Shown here: positions 16,465-24,975 of the stretch, piece by piece
Layout of the letters: every line of letters begins with the position of its first letter
Position numbering within the stretch: position 1 is the stretch's first letter
Assembly: GCA_030605125.1 (NCBI GenBank)
Contig: JAUWBD010000024.1
Location: forward strand, 1-38,404
DNA length: 38,404 nucleotides
Source of the DNA: Verrucomicrobiota bacterium
GTDB taxonomy: Bacteria; Verrucomicrobiota; Verrucomicrobiia; Opitutales; Opitutaceae
Direction of reading: 5' to 3'
Made by a program: the position numbers and the translations under genes
The notes under the pieces: model-generated
What the model was told of the DNA's origin: nothing
What the model saw: the letters and a program-made list of their open reading frames with translations, nothing else
Databases searched by the model: none

Positions 16465-19278
16465 ATGTCCAGCACCGCTCCCTTCATCGGCCGCATCCAA
16501 AAGCACGCCCGCGAACGCCTCGACTTCGCACCGGACGCGCCGCGCGCCGACCGCCTCGCCGCCTGCAAGACCTTCCTGCGCCTCGAGAGCGCGATGATCC
16601 GCATGCGCCACGACGGCGGGGAGTCCGGCCTCGCCGTCGCCCAGGCCCGCGCCGCGATGGTGGACGTGATGCTCGCGCATCTCTTCGACCACGCCGTGGC
16701 CGGCTTTGAGCGCGCCCACGGCAAGCTCCCCGCCCAATGCGCGCTCATCGCCCTCGGCGGCTACGGGCGCGGCGAGCTGAGCCCGCTGAGCGACATCGAC
16801 ATCATGTTTCTCTTCCCGTCGAAGGTCCGCCTCGCGACGATCCAGCCCCTGCAACAACACCTCATCGACGAGGTGCTCTACGTGCTCTGGGACTGCGGCC
16901 TCAAGGTCGGCCACTCCACCCGCACGATCGACGACGTCTTCGCCGAGGCGAAGAAAGACATCCAGACCAAGACCGCGCTGCTCGAGGCGCGCCTGGTCGC
17001 CGGCGCGCAGCTCCTCTTCGAGGGCTTCGCCGCCGCCTATCGCAGCTTCTACACCCAGGAGGACGCCAAGGGCTACATCCGCTCCCGCCTCGAAGACCAG
17101 TCCACCCGGCGCGCCAAATACGGCGACTCCGTCTTCCTTCAGGAGCCCGACATCAAGAGCGGCGTCGGCGGCCTCCGGGATTACCAAAACACCCTCTGGA
17201 TGGCGCGCGTGAAGCTCGGCATCGGCTCCATGGACGATCTCGTCGAGCAGGGCTACCTGAAGCGCAACGAGCTCCGCGACTTCAAACGCGCCTACGAGTT
17301 TCTCCTGCGCGTCCGCAACGAGCTCCACTTCCAAAGCAAGCGCCCCAACGACCTGCTCGACCTCGAGGCCCAGCCGCGCATCGCCCTCGGCATCGGCTAC
17401 ACCAACCACGACACGCTCGATCGCGTGGAGCAGTTCATGCACGACTACTACCGGGCCGCGCAGACCATCTTCCGCACCTCCAAGCTCGTCGAAAACCGCC
17501 TCGCGCTCACCCTCGACGCCACCGCGGACAAAAAAATCTCCTTCCGCGAGGCCGTGCTCGCCCACCGCCACGTCCGCTCCAAGCGCATCGACGGCTTCGT
17601 CCTCCGCGGCTCCGAGCTCATGGCGGAAAATTCGCGCATCTTCCGCGACGACCCCGTGCGCCTGGTGCGCGTTTTTCGCCACTGCCAGTCCCTCGGCGCC
17701 CAGCCCGACTTCTCCCTCCAGACGCTCATCCGGGAATCGCTCCCCCTCATCACTCGACGCGTCACCGAAAACCGCGACGCCAACGTCAGCTTCAAGGCCA
17801 TCCTCGACGAGGCCGGCGCCGTTTACCCCACCCTCTCGCTCATGCACGAACTCGGCGTGCTCGCGCGCTTCATCCCCGAGTTCCAAGGCCTCACCTGCCT
17901 CGTCCAGCACGAGTTCTACCACCGTTACACGGCCGACATCCACACCCTCAACGCCATCCGCGAGCTCGACCAGGTCTTCGCCAACAACGACCCCGTCTCG
18001 CAAAAATACCGCGACATCCTCCACGAGACGGCCAACCCCACCCTGCTCTACCTCATCCTCCTGTTGCACGATATCGGCAAGGCCCGCGGCATCAAAGGCC
18101 ACGCCGAATTCGGCGTCGAAATCGCCCTGCCCTTGCTCGCCCGCATGGAGGTGGACCCCGCCGAGCAGGAAATTGTCACGTTTATCATCAAGCACCACCT
18201 CATCATGGCACGATTCTGGCAAAAGCGGGACGTCGATGACCCCGCCTCCGCCGCCGCTTTCGCCGAACTCGTGCCCGAGCCCGACAAGCTCCGCTACCTC
18301 TACGTCCACACCTTCTGCGACGCCCGAGGCACCGCCGCCGGCCTGTGGAACAGCTACAAGGACACCCTCCACGGCACGCTCTACCGCGCCACGCTCGACC
18401 ACCTGACCCACGGCGCCGTCCGCATCGCCGACCGCAACACCGCCCGCATGCAGTCCACCTACCAGGACCTCGTCGCAAAGAAGATCCCCGGCATCAACGC
18501 CGACGAGATCACCGCGCATTTCCATCTCCTGCCCGAGCGCTACTTCATCCACACCGACGCCGACGAGATCGCGCTCCACATCCGCATGGTGAACAAGCTG
18601 CTCACCTCCATCACCCAGGCCGACGCCATCGGCAGCCTGAAGCCCGTGATCGAGTGGCACGACGACCTCAACCGCTCCCTCACCGTCGTCCAGATCGTCA
18701 CCTGGGACCGCGCCGGCCTCTTCTACAAGCTCGCCGGCGCCTTCTCCGTCGCCGGCCTCTCCATCCTCTCCGCCAAGGTCATCTCGCGCAACGACCACAT
18801 CGCCATCGACACCTTCTACGTCGTCGAGCCCGGCCGCGGCGTCGTGCAGTCCGCCAAGGCCCAGGAGATCTTCGCGCGCACCGTCGAGGAAGCCCTCGTG
18901 ACCAACAAGGACCTCTACCCCGACATCGTCGCGCAGGCCAAAAAGGTCCGCGCCTCCCGCTTCGGCGGCGAAAAAACCCTCGCGCCCCACGCCAGCTTCC
19001 CGCCCACCGTGGACGTTTACCACGAACTCTCGATGCACCGCACCATCGTCGAGGTCCAGGCGCGCGACGAGATCGGCCTGCTCTTCCGCCTCGCCCGCGT
19101 GATCAGCGAACACGGCTTCGACATCACCTTCGCCCGCATCGGCACCGAGCGAGAGGTCGCCATCGACAGCTTCTACATCGAGAACGCCCGTGCCGAGGAG
19201 GCCGACGCCGCCCGCCTCGGCACCCTGCGCGAAGCCCTCATGACCATCATCGCCCCCGCCGCCTCCGTCGCGGCCTGA
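16465..19278 (+). CDS. glnD: [Protein-PII] uridylyltransferase / uridylyl-removing enzyme
   Basis: The 937-residue protein has the complete GlnD domain order. The nucleotidyltransferase core shows GGYGRGELSPLSDIDIMF with G98-G99 and the metal Asp110 and Asp112. The GlnD-specific helical domain includes QEPDIKSGVGGLRDYQ. The HD domain has HDIGK with His535 and Asp536, which would remove UMP. Two C-terminal ACT domains begin near 740 and 860 (WDRAGLFYKLAGAFS and RDEIGLLFRLARVIS) and sense glutamine. It modifies PII signal proteins according to nitrogen status in the cytoplasm. ATG 16465 gives MSSTAPFIGR; the upstream extension of the frame is antisense to the phosphatase gene. A strong hairpin follows the stop. 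Confidence 0.97.
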   Translation: MSSTAPFIGRIQKHARERLDFAPDAPRADRLAACKTFLRLESAMIRMRHDGGESGLAVAQARAAMVDVMLAHLFDHAVAGFERAHGKLPAQCALIALGGYGRGELSPLSDIDIMFLFPSKVRLATIQPLQQHLIDEVLYVLWDCGLKVGHSTRTIDDVFAEAKKDIQTKTALLEARLVAGAQLLFEGFAAAYRSFYTQEDAKGYIRSRLEDQSTRRAKYGDSVFLQEPDIKSGVGGLRDYQNTLWMARVKLGIGSMDDLVEQGYLKRNELRDFKRAYEFLLRVRNELHFQSKRPNDLLDLEAQPRIALGIGYTNHDTLDRVEQFMHDYYRAAQTIFRTSKLVENRLALTLDATADKKISFREAVLAHRHVRSKRIDGFVLRGSELMAENSRIFRDDPVRLVRVFRHCQSLGAQPDFSLQTLIRESLPLITRRVTENRDANVSFKAILDEAGAVYPTLSLMHELGVLARFIPEFQGLTCLVQHEFYHRYTADIHTLNAIRELDQVFANNDPVSQKYRDILHETANPTLLYLILLLHDIGKARGIKGHAEFGVEIALPLLARMEVDPAEQEIVTFIIKHHLIMARFWQKRDVDDPASAAAFAELVPEPDKLRYLYVHTFCDARGTAAGLWNSYKDTLHGTLYRATLDHLTHGAVRIADRNTARMQSTYQDLVAKKIPGINADEITAHFHLLPERYFIHTDADEIALHIRMVNKLLTSITQADAIGSLKPVIEWHDDLNRSLTVVQIVTWDRAGLFYKLAGAFSVAGLSILSAKVISRNDHIAIDTFYVVEPGRGVVQSAKAQEIFARTVEEALVTNKDLYPDIVAQAKKVRASRFGGEKTLAPHASFPPTVDVYHELSMHRTIVEVQARDEIGLLFRLARVISEHGFDITFARIGTEREVAIDSFYIENARAEEADAARLGTLREALMTIIAPAASVAA

Positions 19279-19304
19279 GCCGCCGGGCAACGCCTCCCGG
19301 CGGC
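19279..19304 (+). terminator. Hairpin directly after glnD stop
   Basis: GCCGCCGGG at 19279-19287 pairs perfectly with CCCGGCGGC at 19296-19304 around an 8-base loop, starting at the base after the glnD stop codon. No T tract follows, so this could be a terminator of the GC-rich, tract-less kind or a 3' stabiliser. Confidence 0.5.
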
Positions 19305-19458
19305 CCGCCGCGGCCGCCGGCACGCCTCCGCCACGCAACCCGCGCTGGCACCGCATTTTCCCCGAGCCGGCCCCCGGGGCGCCTTCCCGACCGCGCTCTC
19401 CCGCCCAAACCGGAGATTGAAAAGCCGCCGACCGCGGCCAACTTTCTTCCGTTTTACC

Positions 19459-19740
19459 GTGGCCACCAAATCCAACGCCGCCGCCGCCAGCGCTCCCGAA
19501 CCCACCTTCGAGGATGCCATGCACCGCCTCGAAGCCATCGTCGAAGCGATGGAGGCGGGCGACGTCCCCCTCGCCGACCTCCTCTCCAAATACGAGGAGG
19601 GCTCCCGCCTCCTCGCCCAGTGCGAGCAGCGCCTCAAGGCCGCCGAGCTCAAGATCGAGCAGCTCAAGCGCCAGAAAGACGGCTCCCTCGCGCCCGCCCC
19701 CTTCCCCGCCGCCGAGCGCTCCGACCTCGGCCTCTCCTGA
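19459..19740 (+). CDS. xseB: Exodeoxyribonuclease VII small subunit
   Basis: The 93-residue product has the XseB helical hairpin: FEDAMHRLEAIVEAMEAGDVPL, then LLSKYEEGSRLLAQCEQRLKAAELKIEQL, each split here only by family-typical turns. XseB binds XseA to form the exonuclease VII complex that degrades single-stranded DNA; xseA is not in the window. GTG 19459 is the sensible start, since the frame upstream to 19417 is not family-like. The gene precedes dxs on the same strand with a 90-bp spacer filled by a tandem repeat, an arrangement (xseB near isoprenoid genes) that is common in bacteria. Confidence 0.93.
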   Translation: MATKSNAAAASAPEPTFEDAMHRLEAIVEAMEAGDVPLADLLSKYEEGSRLLAQCEQRLKAAELKIEQLKRQKDGSLAPAPFPAAERSDLGLS

Positions 19741-19753
19741 GCCGCGCCCCTGC

Positions 19754-19822
19754 CGCTCCGTCCTCCGTCGCTCCGTCCTCCGACGCTCTGTCGCTCCGCC
19801 GTTCCGTCCTCCGCCGCTCCGA
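19754..19822. repeat. Tandem 7/8-base repeat (CGCTCCGT / CCTCCGT units)
   Basis: Nine units of 7 or 8 bases built on CGCTCCGT, CGCTCTGT and CCTCCGT occupy the xseB-dxs spacer and end eight bases before the dxs GTG. A second array of the same sequence family lies at 24676-24733. The array leaves no room for a normal Shine-Dalgarno site ahead of dxs. Confidence 0.85.
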
Positions 19823-19830
19823 CTTCCTCC

Positions 19831-21792
19831 GTGTCCGACTCCGCCTCCCTTTCTCCCGCCTCGCCCGCCGCCCCGCGCCTGCTCGACGCCATCCGCTCGC
19901 CCGATGACGTCAAAGGCCTCTCCGCCACCCAGCTCCCGCAGCTCGCCGCCGAGATCCGCGAAGAATTGATCCGCGTCACCGCCCGCAACGGCGGCCACGT
20001 CGGCCCCAACCTCGGCGTCGTCGAGCTCACCATCGCGCTCCACCGCGTCTTCTCCACCCCGCGCGACAAGTTCGTCTTCGACGTCGCCCACCAGGGCTAC
20101 GTCCACAAGCTCCTCACCGGCCGCCTCGCCCAGTTTCAAAAAGTCCGCCAGACCGGCGGCGCCTCCGGCTTCCTCACCCGCGACGAGAGCCCGCACGACG
20201 CCTTCGGCGCCGGCCACGCCGGCACCGCCCTCTCCGCCGCCCTCGGCATGGCCGTCGCCCGCGACCTCTCCGGCACCGACGAGCACGTCGTCGCCCTCTG
20301 CGGCGACGCCGCCTTCACCTGCGGCATCACCCTCGAGGCCCTCAACAACGTCGTCGCATCCACCCGGCGCCTCGTCGTCATCCTCAACGACAACGAGTGG
20401 TCCATCGCCCGCAACGTCGGCGCCATCGCCAAATACCTCAACAAGCTCTCCACCAACCGCACCTACAACAAGGTCCACCACGACCTCGAAAGATTCTTCC
20501 GCGGCCTGCCCGGCGGCGACGAGATGCACGGCCTCTGGATGAAGTGGAAACGCGAGACGAAAGACTTCTTCGTCGGCTCCTCCCTCTTCGAGAAATTCGG
20601 CCTCCGCTACATCGGCCCCATCGACGGCCACAACCTCGACGAGCTGGTCAAAAACCTCGAGTTCGCGCGCGACACCGACACGCCCGTCATCCTCCACGTC
20701 GTCACCGAGAAGGGCCGCGGCCTCGAGGCCGCCCGCGCCCAGCCCGAGAAATTCCACGGCCTCGGCGCCTTCGACCCCGTCACCGGCGAGTCCAAGGCCT
20801 CCGCCCCCGGCTCCCCGCCCGCCTATCAGGACGTCTTCGGCCACGAGCTCGTGCGCCTCGCCCGCGCCGATTCCCGCATCGTCGGCATCACCGGCGCCAT
20901 GCCCTCCGGCACCGGCCTCAACCACCTCGCCGCCGCCCTGCCCAAGCAGTTCTTCGACGTCGGCATCGCCGAGGAGCACGCCGTGCTCTTCGCCGCCGGC
21001 CTCGCCACCCAGGGCATCCGCCCCGTCGTCGCGATCTACTCCACCTTCCTCCAGCGCGCCTACGACAACATCCTCCACGACGTCGCCCTGCAAAACCTGC
21101 CGGTCACCTTCTGCATGGACCGCGCCGGCCTCTCCGCCAACGACGGCCCCACCCACCACGGCCTCTTCGACGTCGCCTACCTCCGCTGCGTGCCCCGCGC
21201 CGTCATCATGGCGCCCAAGGACGAGCACGAGCTCCAGGCCATGCTCCGCACCGCCCTCGCCCACGACGGCCCGGCCTTCATCCGCTACCCGCGCGGCTCC
21301 GCCACCGGCACACCCCCGCCCGCCGCGCCCGTCGATACCTTCGAGCTCGGCCGCGCCGAGATCGTGCGGCCCGGCGCCGACGTGCAGATCTGGGCGCTCG
21401 GCTGCATGGTCGCCGACGCGCTCGCCCTCGCCGCGTCCCTCGCCGCCGAGACCGGCCTCGCCGTCGGCGTGGTCAACGCCCGCTTCGCCAAGCCGCTCGA
21501 CCAGGATCTGCTCCTCGCCCAGGCGCGCGAGGCGCGCCTCGTCGTCACGCTCGAGGACGCCGTCGTCACCGGCGGCTTCGGCTCGGCCGTGCTCGAGACG
21601 CTCGCCGAGGCGCGGATCGCCACGCCGGTGGAGCGTATCGGTTGGCCGGATACTTTTGTCGGCCACGCCAGCTCGGTCGCCGAGCTTCGTGCCGCCCACG
21701 GCCTGGCGCCCGCGCAGATGCTCGCCCGCGTGCGCGCCCGCCTCGCCGCCAACACGCCCGCCCGCGGCTCCGACGCCCTCCAACCGGCCTGA
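19831..21792 (+). CDS. dxs: 1-deoxy-D-xylulose-5-phosphate synthase, GDA variant
   Basis: The 653-residue enzyme condenses pyruvate and glyceraldehyde 3-phosphate to DXP, the first step of the non-mevalonate isoprenoid route and a source for thiamine and pyridoxal. Family marks are NGGHVGPNLGVVEL with His56, FDVAHQGYVHKLLTGR, GHAGTALSAALGMA, NDNEWSIARNVGAI, the transketolase-type DRAGLSANDGPTHHGLFD and FIRYPRG near the end. The thiamine diphosphate motif reads CGDAAFTCG, so the second Gly of the usual GDG is Ala. The start is GTG 19831, directly after the repeat array. The gene is followed by a 303-bp gene-free stretch with the dispersed repeat. Confidence 0.95.
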   Translation: MSDSASLSPASPAAPRLLDAIRSPDDVKGLSATQLPQLAAEIREELIRVTARNGGHVGPNLGVVELTIALHRVFSTPRDKFVFDVAHQGYVHKLLTGRLAQFQKVRQTGGASGFLTRDESPHDAFGAGHAGTALSAALGMAVARDLSGTDEHVVALCGDAAFTCGITLEALNNVVASTRRLVVILNDNEWSIARNVGAIAKYLNKLSTNRTYNKVHHDLERFFRGLPGGDEMHGLWMKWKRETKDFFVGSSLFEKFGLRYIGPIDGHNLDELVKNLEFARDTDTPVILHVVTEKGRGLEAARAQPEKFHGLGAFDPVTGESKASAPGSPPAYQDVFGHELVRLARADSRIVGITGAMPSGTGLNHLAAALPKQFFDVGIAEEHAVLFAAGLATQGIRPVVAIYSTFLQRAYDNILHDVALQNLPVTFCMDRAGLSANDGPTHHGLFDVAYLRCVPRAVIMAPKDEHELQAMLRTALAHDGPAFIRYPRGSATGTPPPAAPVDTFELGRAEIVRPGADVQIWALGCMVADALALAASLAAETGLAVGVVNARFAKPLDQDLLLAQAREARLVVTLEDAVVTGGFGSAVLETLAEARIATPVERIGWPDTFVGHASSVAELRAAHGLAPAQMLARVRARLAANTPARGSDALQPA

Positions 21793-21900
21793 CCCGGCGG
21801 GTGAAACGTGTCGTCCCAACGCGCTCGACGCGGCGCCAGCCGCGCCCACCCGCACATGGCCGGGACGCCCATGCCACCCCAATCCGGCTACGGTTTTATT

Positions 21901-22070
21901 TAATACCGACGGCTGTGAAGAACTAGACTTCGCGAATCTGAAATTTGACCACAGATCGCACAGATCTCACGGATAAGAAGCAGGATGTTCACCGGTCATT
22001 ATCCGCGCCCATCCGCGTGATCCGCGGTTAAAGTCCTGCCTTTGCCCCATCTGTGCCCATCCGTGTAATC
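21901..22070. repeat. Dispersed intergenic repeat, copy 1 (170 bp)
   Basis: This stretch aligns without gaps to 24271-24440, with 11 mismatches in 170 by my count. It contains CCACAGATCGCACAGAT, ACGGATAAGAAG, ATCCGCGCCCATCCGCG and CCATCTGTG...CCATCCGTG blocks. It sits in the 303-bp gene-free stretch 21793-22095 between dxs and a minus-strand lipoprotein gene; I see nothing else in that stretch. Compared with copy 2 it lacks the last 36 bp. Confidence 0.9.
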
Positions 22071-22095
22071 AGGTTTGCGAAAACGCTCGGCGCCC

Positions 22096-22311
22096 CTACC
22101 GCGCCTCGGCCGGCGGCGGCGGGGGCAACACCACCGCCGTCGAGTCATACCACTCGGCATAGAACGCCCCGCGCGGCCCGCCTGCGCCCGCCGCCGGCCG
22201 ATCCGTGCCGCCGCCGCCCGGGCTCGCACAACCCGCGAGAGCCAGCCCGCCACCCACGATCAGCGCGACGCGCGCCAGCCGAAATTTGAGCCGGGTCCGC
22301 CCTTCGCCCAT
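22096..22311 (-). CDS. Small lipoprotein, proline-rich tail
   Basis: With ATG 22311 the product has 71 residues. The N-terminal region has several Arg and Lys, then a hydrophobic run ending LALAGC with Cys28 as the likely lipidated residue. The rest is Gly-rich, then FYAEWYDSTAVV and a run of prolines. ATG 22311 is preceded by AAGGA seven bases upstream, a good ribosome binding site; an ATG at 22377 overlaps the stop of the upstream VOC gene as ATGA but would put about 50 residues ahead of the lipobox. No family is recognised. It probably forms a unit with the VOC gene. Confidence 0.65.
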   Translation of the reverse strand: MGEGRTRLKFRLARVALIVGGGLALAGCASPGGGGTDRPAAGAGGPRGAFYAEWYDSTAVVLPPPPPAEAR

Positions 22312-22373
22312 CTTCGTGTCCTTTGCATTAAAAATCCGGTCGGATCGAGTCATCGGTGTGGTTTCGAAAGGAT

Positions 22374-23249
22374 TCATCGCGAAAGCGCCTCCACCTCGTA
22401 GGCGGGCGCGGCGCTCGCCGGGATCTTGCCCGCCGCCGCGCCGCCCCGCGGCGCGCGCACCGGCAGGCTCTCGTAGAGCCCGAAAACGCCCCCCGCCGGA
22501 TCGGCGATCACCGCCACCCGCCCGCCGATCAAGTCGATCTTCGGCTCGCGCAGCACGCGCCCGCCCGCCCGCCGCGCCTCGCGCGTCGTGGCCTCGATGT
22601 CCGCCACGCCCACCAGCACCATCCACCCCGCCCCGCCGGAGACCCCCGCCGGCTGCACGCCGGCCCAATCCCGCCCCTCCGCGCTGAGCAAAAAGTCACC
22701 CGCGAAAAGCGGCGTGCGCGGCTCCCCGCGCGCCTCACCGCCCAAGACCTCACGGTAAAACGTCGCCGCGCCCCCCGTGTCTCGCGCCAACACCACCGGC
22801 CACAAGCCGCGCACCGGCTCCGCCTCCCCCCTCGCGATCACGGCAAACGCCGCGCCCTCGCCATCCACCAGCAAGGCGCCGCGTCCGGCGCCCGCCCACT
22901 CCGGCGCCAGCACCGCGCCGCCGCGCGCCCGCGTCTGCGCCGAGGTCGCCTCCGGATCGGCCACGGCAAACACCGGCACCCACCGCGCGCGCAGCCGCTC
23001 CATCAATTCTCCCGCGCGATAGGAAACACCCGCCACCGGCCGGCCGTTGCGCGAAAACACCACCCCATCCCGCGCCCCCTTGCCCGTCCGCTCGCTCGTC
23101 CACCCAAAGGTCCGTTCATAGAAAGGCGCCAGCTCCGCCGGGATGCCGTTGGTCAGCAACTCCGCCCGGAGCAGGTCCGCCCCGCGCGCCGCGCCGGCGA
23201 TGCCCCCGAACAATAAAACCAGCGCCCAGGCGCGCAGCGATGCCTTCAT
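22374..23249 (-). CDS. Exported VOC (glyoxalase-fold) family protein
   Basis: The product of 291 residues has a signal peptide of about 24 residues ending ARG before ADLL. The remainder shows two vicinal-oxygen-chelate modules: the first with LAPFYERTFGWTSER and VFAVADPEATSAQTRARGG, the second with LARDTGGAATFYREVLGG, VLVGVADIEATTREARRAGGRVL and VIADPAGGVFGLYE. The fold often binds a divalent metal and acts on small molecules, but the substrate is unknown, and an exported VOC protein is somewhat unusual. ATG 23249 places the signal peptide at the N terminus; an ATG at 23264 is an alternative. The small lipoprotein gene follows on the same strand. Confidence 0.82.
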   Translation of the reverse strand: MKASLRAWALVLLFGGIAGAARGADLLRAELLTNGIPAELAPFYERTFGWTSERTGKGARDGVVFSRNGRPVAGVSYRAGELMERLRARWVPVFAVADPEATSAQTRARGGAVLAPEWAGAGRGALLVDGEGAAFAVIARGEAEPVRGLWPVVLARDTGGAATFYREVLGGEARGEPRTPLFAGDFLLSAEGRDWAGVQPAGVSGGAGWMVLVGVADIEATTREARRAGGRVLREPKIDLIGGRVAVIADPAGGVFGLYESLPVRAPRGGAAAGKIPASAAPAYEVEALSR

Positions 23250-23316
23250 GAGGCGCACACGCAAACCGCCCGCCGCCCCGGCCGCAAACCTGTTTCCACG
23301 CGTATCGGCGGGCGGA

Positions 23317-24210
23317 CTACAAGGGCGAGGGATACGCGCCCCGCGCCACCAGCTCCGCCAGCGCCGCCTGCACCCGCGGCTTGTCCTCGCGGTAGGTGAC
23401 GCCGAACCAGTTGTCGCCCGTGGGCAGCACGCGCACCCGCGCCGCGCCCGCCTTCACCAGGCCGTCCACCGCCGCCGGCAGGTAAAACTCCGCCTTCGGC
23501 TCCGCGCCGCGCGCCGCCACGAAGGCCCGCCACGCCGCATCGAGCTGCGCGAGAAACCCGCGCCCGCCAAAGCCCCAGCAGTTCATCGACACCGGGGTCG
23601 CCGGATCGTAGCGCCTCCCCTCGCCCACCTCGCTCGCGAGGATGCCCGTGTGCTCCTCGATGTTTTGCAGAAACCCGTCCGCGCCCACCGTGCACACCCC
23701 GCGCGACACCGCCCCGTTTTCCGAAAGCGTGTTGCCCAGCGGGAAGCCCACCATCGCGTAGGTCGGCGTGGCGCCGCCCCCCGCCTCCGCGCCCTCCCCG
23801 CGCAGAAACTCCGCCAGCGCCCGCAGCGAGCCCGCGCCGTAAAAATCGTCCGCGTTGACCACCGCGAAAGGCCCGTCGAGCGCCTCGCGCGCGCACCACA
23901 CCGCGTGGCCCGTGCCCCACGGTTTCTCGCGCCCCGCCGGCACCGCGAAACCCTCCGGCAGCATGTCGAGTTGCTGGAATGCGTAGTCCACCTCGACCTT
24001 GCCCGCGAAACGCGCGCCCACCGCCTTGCGAAAAGCCTCCTCAAAATCGCGACGGATGACGAACAACACGCGCCCGAAGCCCGCGCGCACCGCGTCGTGG
24101 ACCGTGTAGTCGAGCACGGTCTCGCCCGCCGGCCCCATCGGGTCGATCTGCTTGAGGCCGCCGTAGCGGGAGCCCATGCCGGCGGCCAGGACAACGAGAG
24201 TAAGCGTCAT
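23317..24210 (-). CDS. Sugar-phosphate nucleotidyltransferase
   Basis: The 297-residue protein opens with the nucleotidyltransferase signature LVVLAAGMGSRYGGLKQ at about 4-20, which binds the NTP. VVNADDFYG near 117-125 provides the Asp residues that bind Mg. Later segments include PVSMNCWGFG, EFYLPAAVDGLV and DNWFGVTYREDK. It should join an NTP to a sugar 1-phosphate; the sugar cannot be told. I placed the start at ATG 24210, because the frame extends further only through the dispersed repeat, where it translates as FIRVNPCDPWL-like residues that are not part of the protein. It does not share obvious operon partners. Confidence 0.87.
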   Translation of the reverse strand: MTLTLVVLAAGMGSRYGGLKQIDPMGPAGETVLDYTVHDAVRAGFGRVLFVIRRDFEEAFRKAVGARFAGKVEVDYAFQQLDMLPEGFAVPAGREKPWGTGHAVWCAREALDGPFAVVNADDFYGAGSLRALAEFLRGEGAEAGGGATPTYAMVGFPLGNTLSENGAVSRGVCTVGADGFLQNIEEHTGILASEVGEGRRYDPATPVSMNCWGFGGRGFLAQLDAAWRAFVAARGAEPKAEFYLPAAVDGLVKAGAARVRVLPTGDNWFGVTYREDKPRVQAALAELVARGAYPSPL

Positions 24211-24270
24211 AAAAAGCCAAAGGCTTAACCACGGATCGCACGGATTCACACGGATAAAACCGAAGACATG

Positions 24271-24476
24271 TAACACCGACGGCTGTGAAGAACTAGCCTT
24301 TGGGAACCGGAAATTTGACCACAGATCGCACAGATATCACGGATAAGAAGCAGGATGTTCACCAGCCATTATCCGCGCCCATCCGCGTGATCCGCGGTTA
24401 AGGTCCTGCCTTTGCCCCATCTGTGTCCATCCGTGTAATCTGTGGTTAAAGTCTGAACCTTTTTAGCTGCTGGTAT
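24271..24476. repeat. Dispersed intergenic repeat, copy 2 (206 bp, longest)
   Basis: Positions 24271-24440 match copy 1, and 24405-24476 match copy 3 (38022-38094, opposite strand) with about two mismatches. The element begins near ACCGACGGCTGTGAAGAACT and ends near TTTTTAGCTGCTGGTAT, with inward-facing ACCACAGAT and ATCTGTGGT blocks inside it. No protein is encoded. Confidence 0.9.
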
Positions 24477-24675
24477 AACCGCGGATTTCGCCGATGGACG
24501 CGGATGAAAACCGATACAGATACCTTAACCACGGATTGCACCGATTGACACGGATTGATCAGTCCCCGTCCGCCAAGGCCTGGTCCCGTCCACGTTCTCG
24601 GCAGCCGTCACGCAGCGCCCAAAAGCGCCCTGAAGCGTCTCCTTCGCCCAGTGGCACTTTGTGGCCAAACTCACC

Positions 24676-24733
24676 CTCTGTCGCGCTGTCCTCTGTCGCT
24701 CCGTCGCTCTGTCGCTCTGTCCTCTTTCGCTTC
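24676..24733. repeat. Tandem 7/8-base repeat (CTCTGTCG units)
   Basis: CTCTGTCG, CGCTGTC, CTCTGTCG, CTCCGTCG, CTCTGTCG, CTCTGTC and CTCTTTCG follow each other. It is the same sequence family as the array ahead of dxs, but here it is far from any start codon. Confidence 0.8.
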
Positions 24734-24782
24734 CCTCCTCCCGCCCTCTCACCTCTTTGCGGCCAATCCTCGAGCCGTCTCA

Positions 24783-24870
24783 CAGGAGGAAACGAAGCGA
24801 ACGAAGTCTTGGACAAAAGAGATCAAACACCTCTCCCCCATCCTTCCTTCGTTCCCTTCGTTACCTCCTG
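24783..24870. repeat. Imperfect inverted repeat, 24-bp arms
   Basis: CAGGAGGAAACGAAGCGAAC... at 24783-24806 is complementary to 24847-24870 at 22 of 24 positions, with a 40-base centre. It is a palindromic unit without coding potential, inside the repeat nest. Confidence 0.75.
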
Positions 24871-24975
24871 TAAAAAACAACTCCGCCCTCCGGCCCTCCG
24901 TCTCCTTTTTGCGTCTTTTGCGCCTTTTGTGGCCATTCATCCGTGCCGATCCGTGTGATCCGTGGTTAAAGCCCG

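Larger units (their letters stand above)
24211..24975. repeat. Gene-free repeat nest between nucleotidyltransferase and rapA
   Basis: This 765-bp stretch contains no credible gene. Besides copy 2 of the dispersed repeat it holds three shorter blocks of TTAACCACGGATNNCACNGATT type (24228-24257, 24525-24558, and 24938-24967 in reverse), a C/T-rich octamer array (24676-24733), and an imperfect inverted repeat (24783-24806 with 24847-24870). It looks like a landing place for several repeat families. Confidence 0.8.

Noticed and set aside
15064-21882. A minus-strand frame of 2272 residues
   Set aside because: Only its last 413 residues are a real protein (the phosphatase). The rest is antisense to glnD, xseB and dxs and has the Gly/Ala/Glu/Val-rich look of a GC-rich shadow frame.
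24211-24276. N-terminal extension of the sugar nucleotidyltransferase
   Set aside because: The added residues are a translation of the dispersed repeat (FIRVNPCDPWL-like), and the NTP-binding signature starts right after ATG 24210.
21901-24476. A CRISPR array, suggested by recurring blocks
   Set aside because: Copies are 2.4 kb apart or inverted, with no regular spacers and no cas genes.
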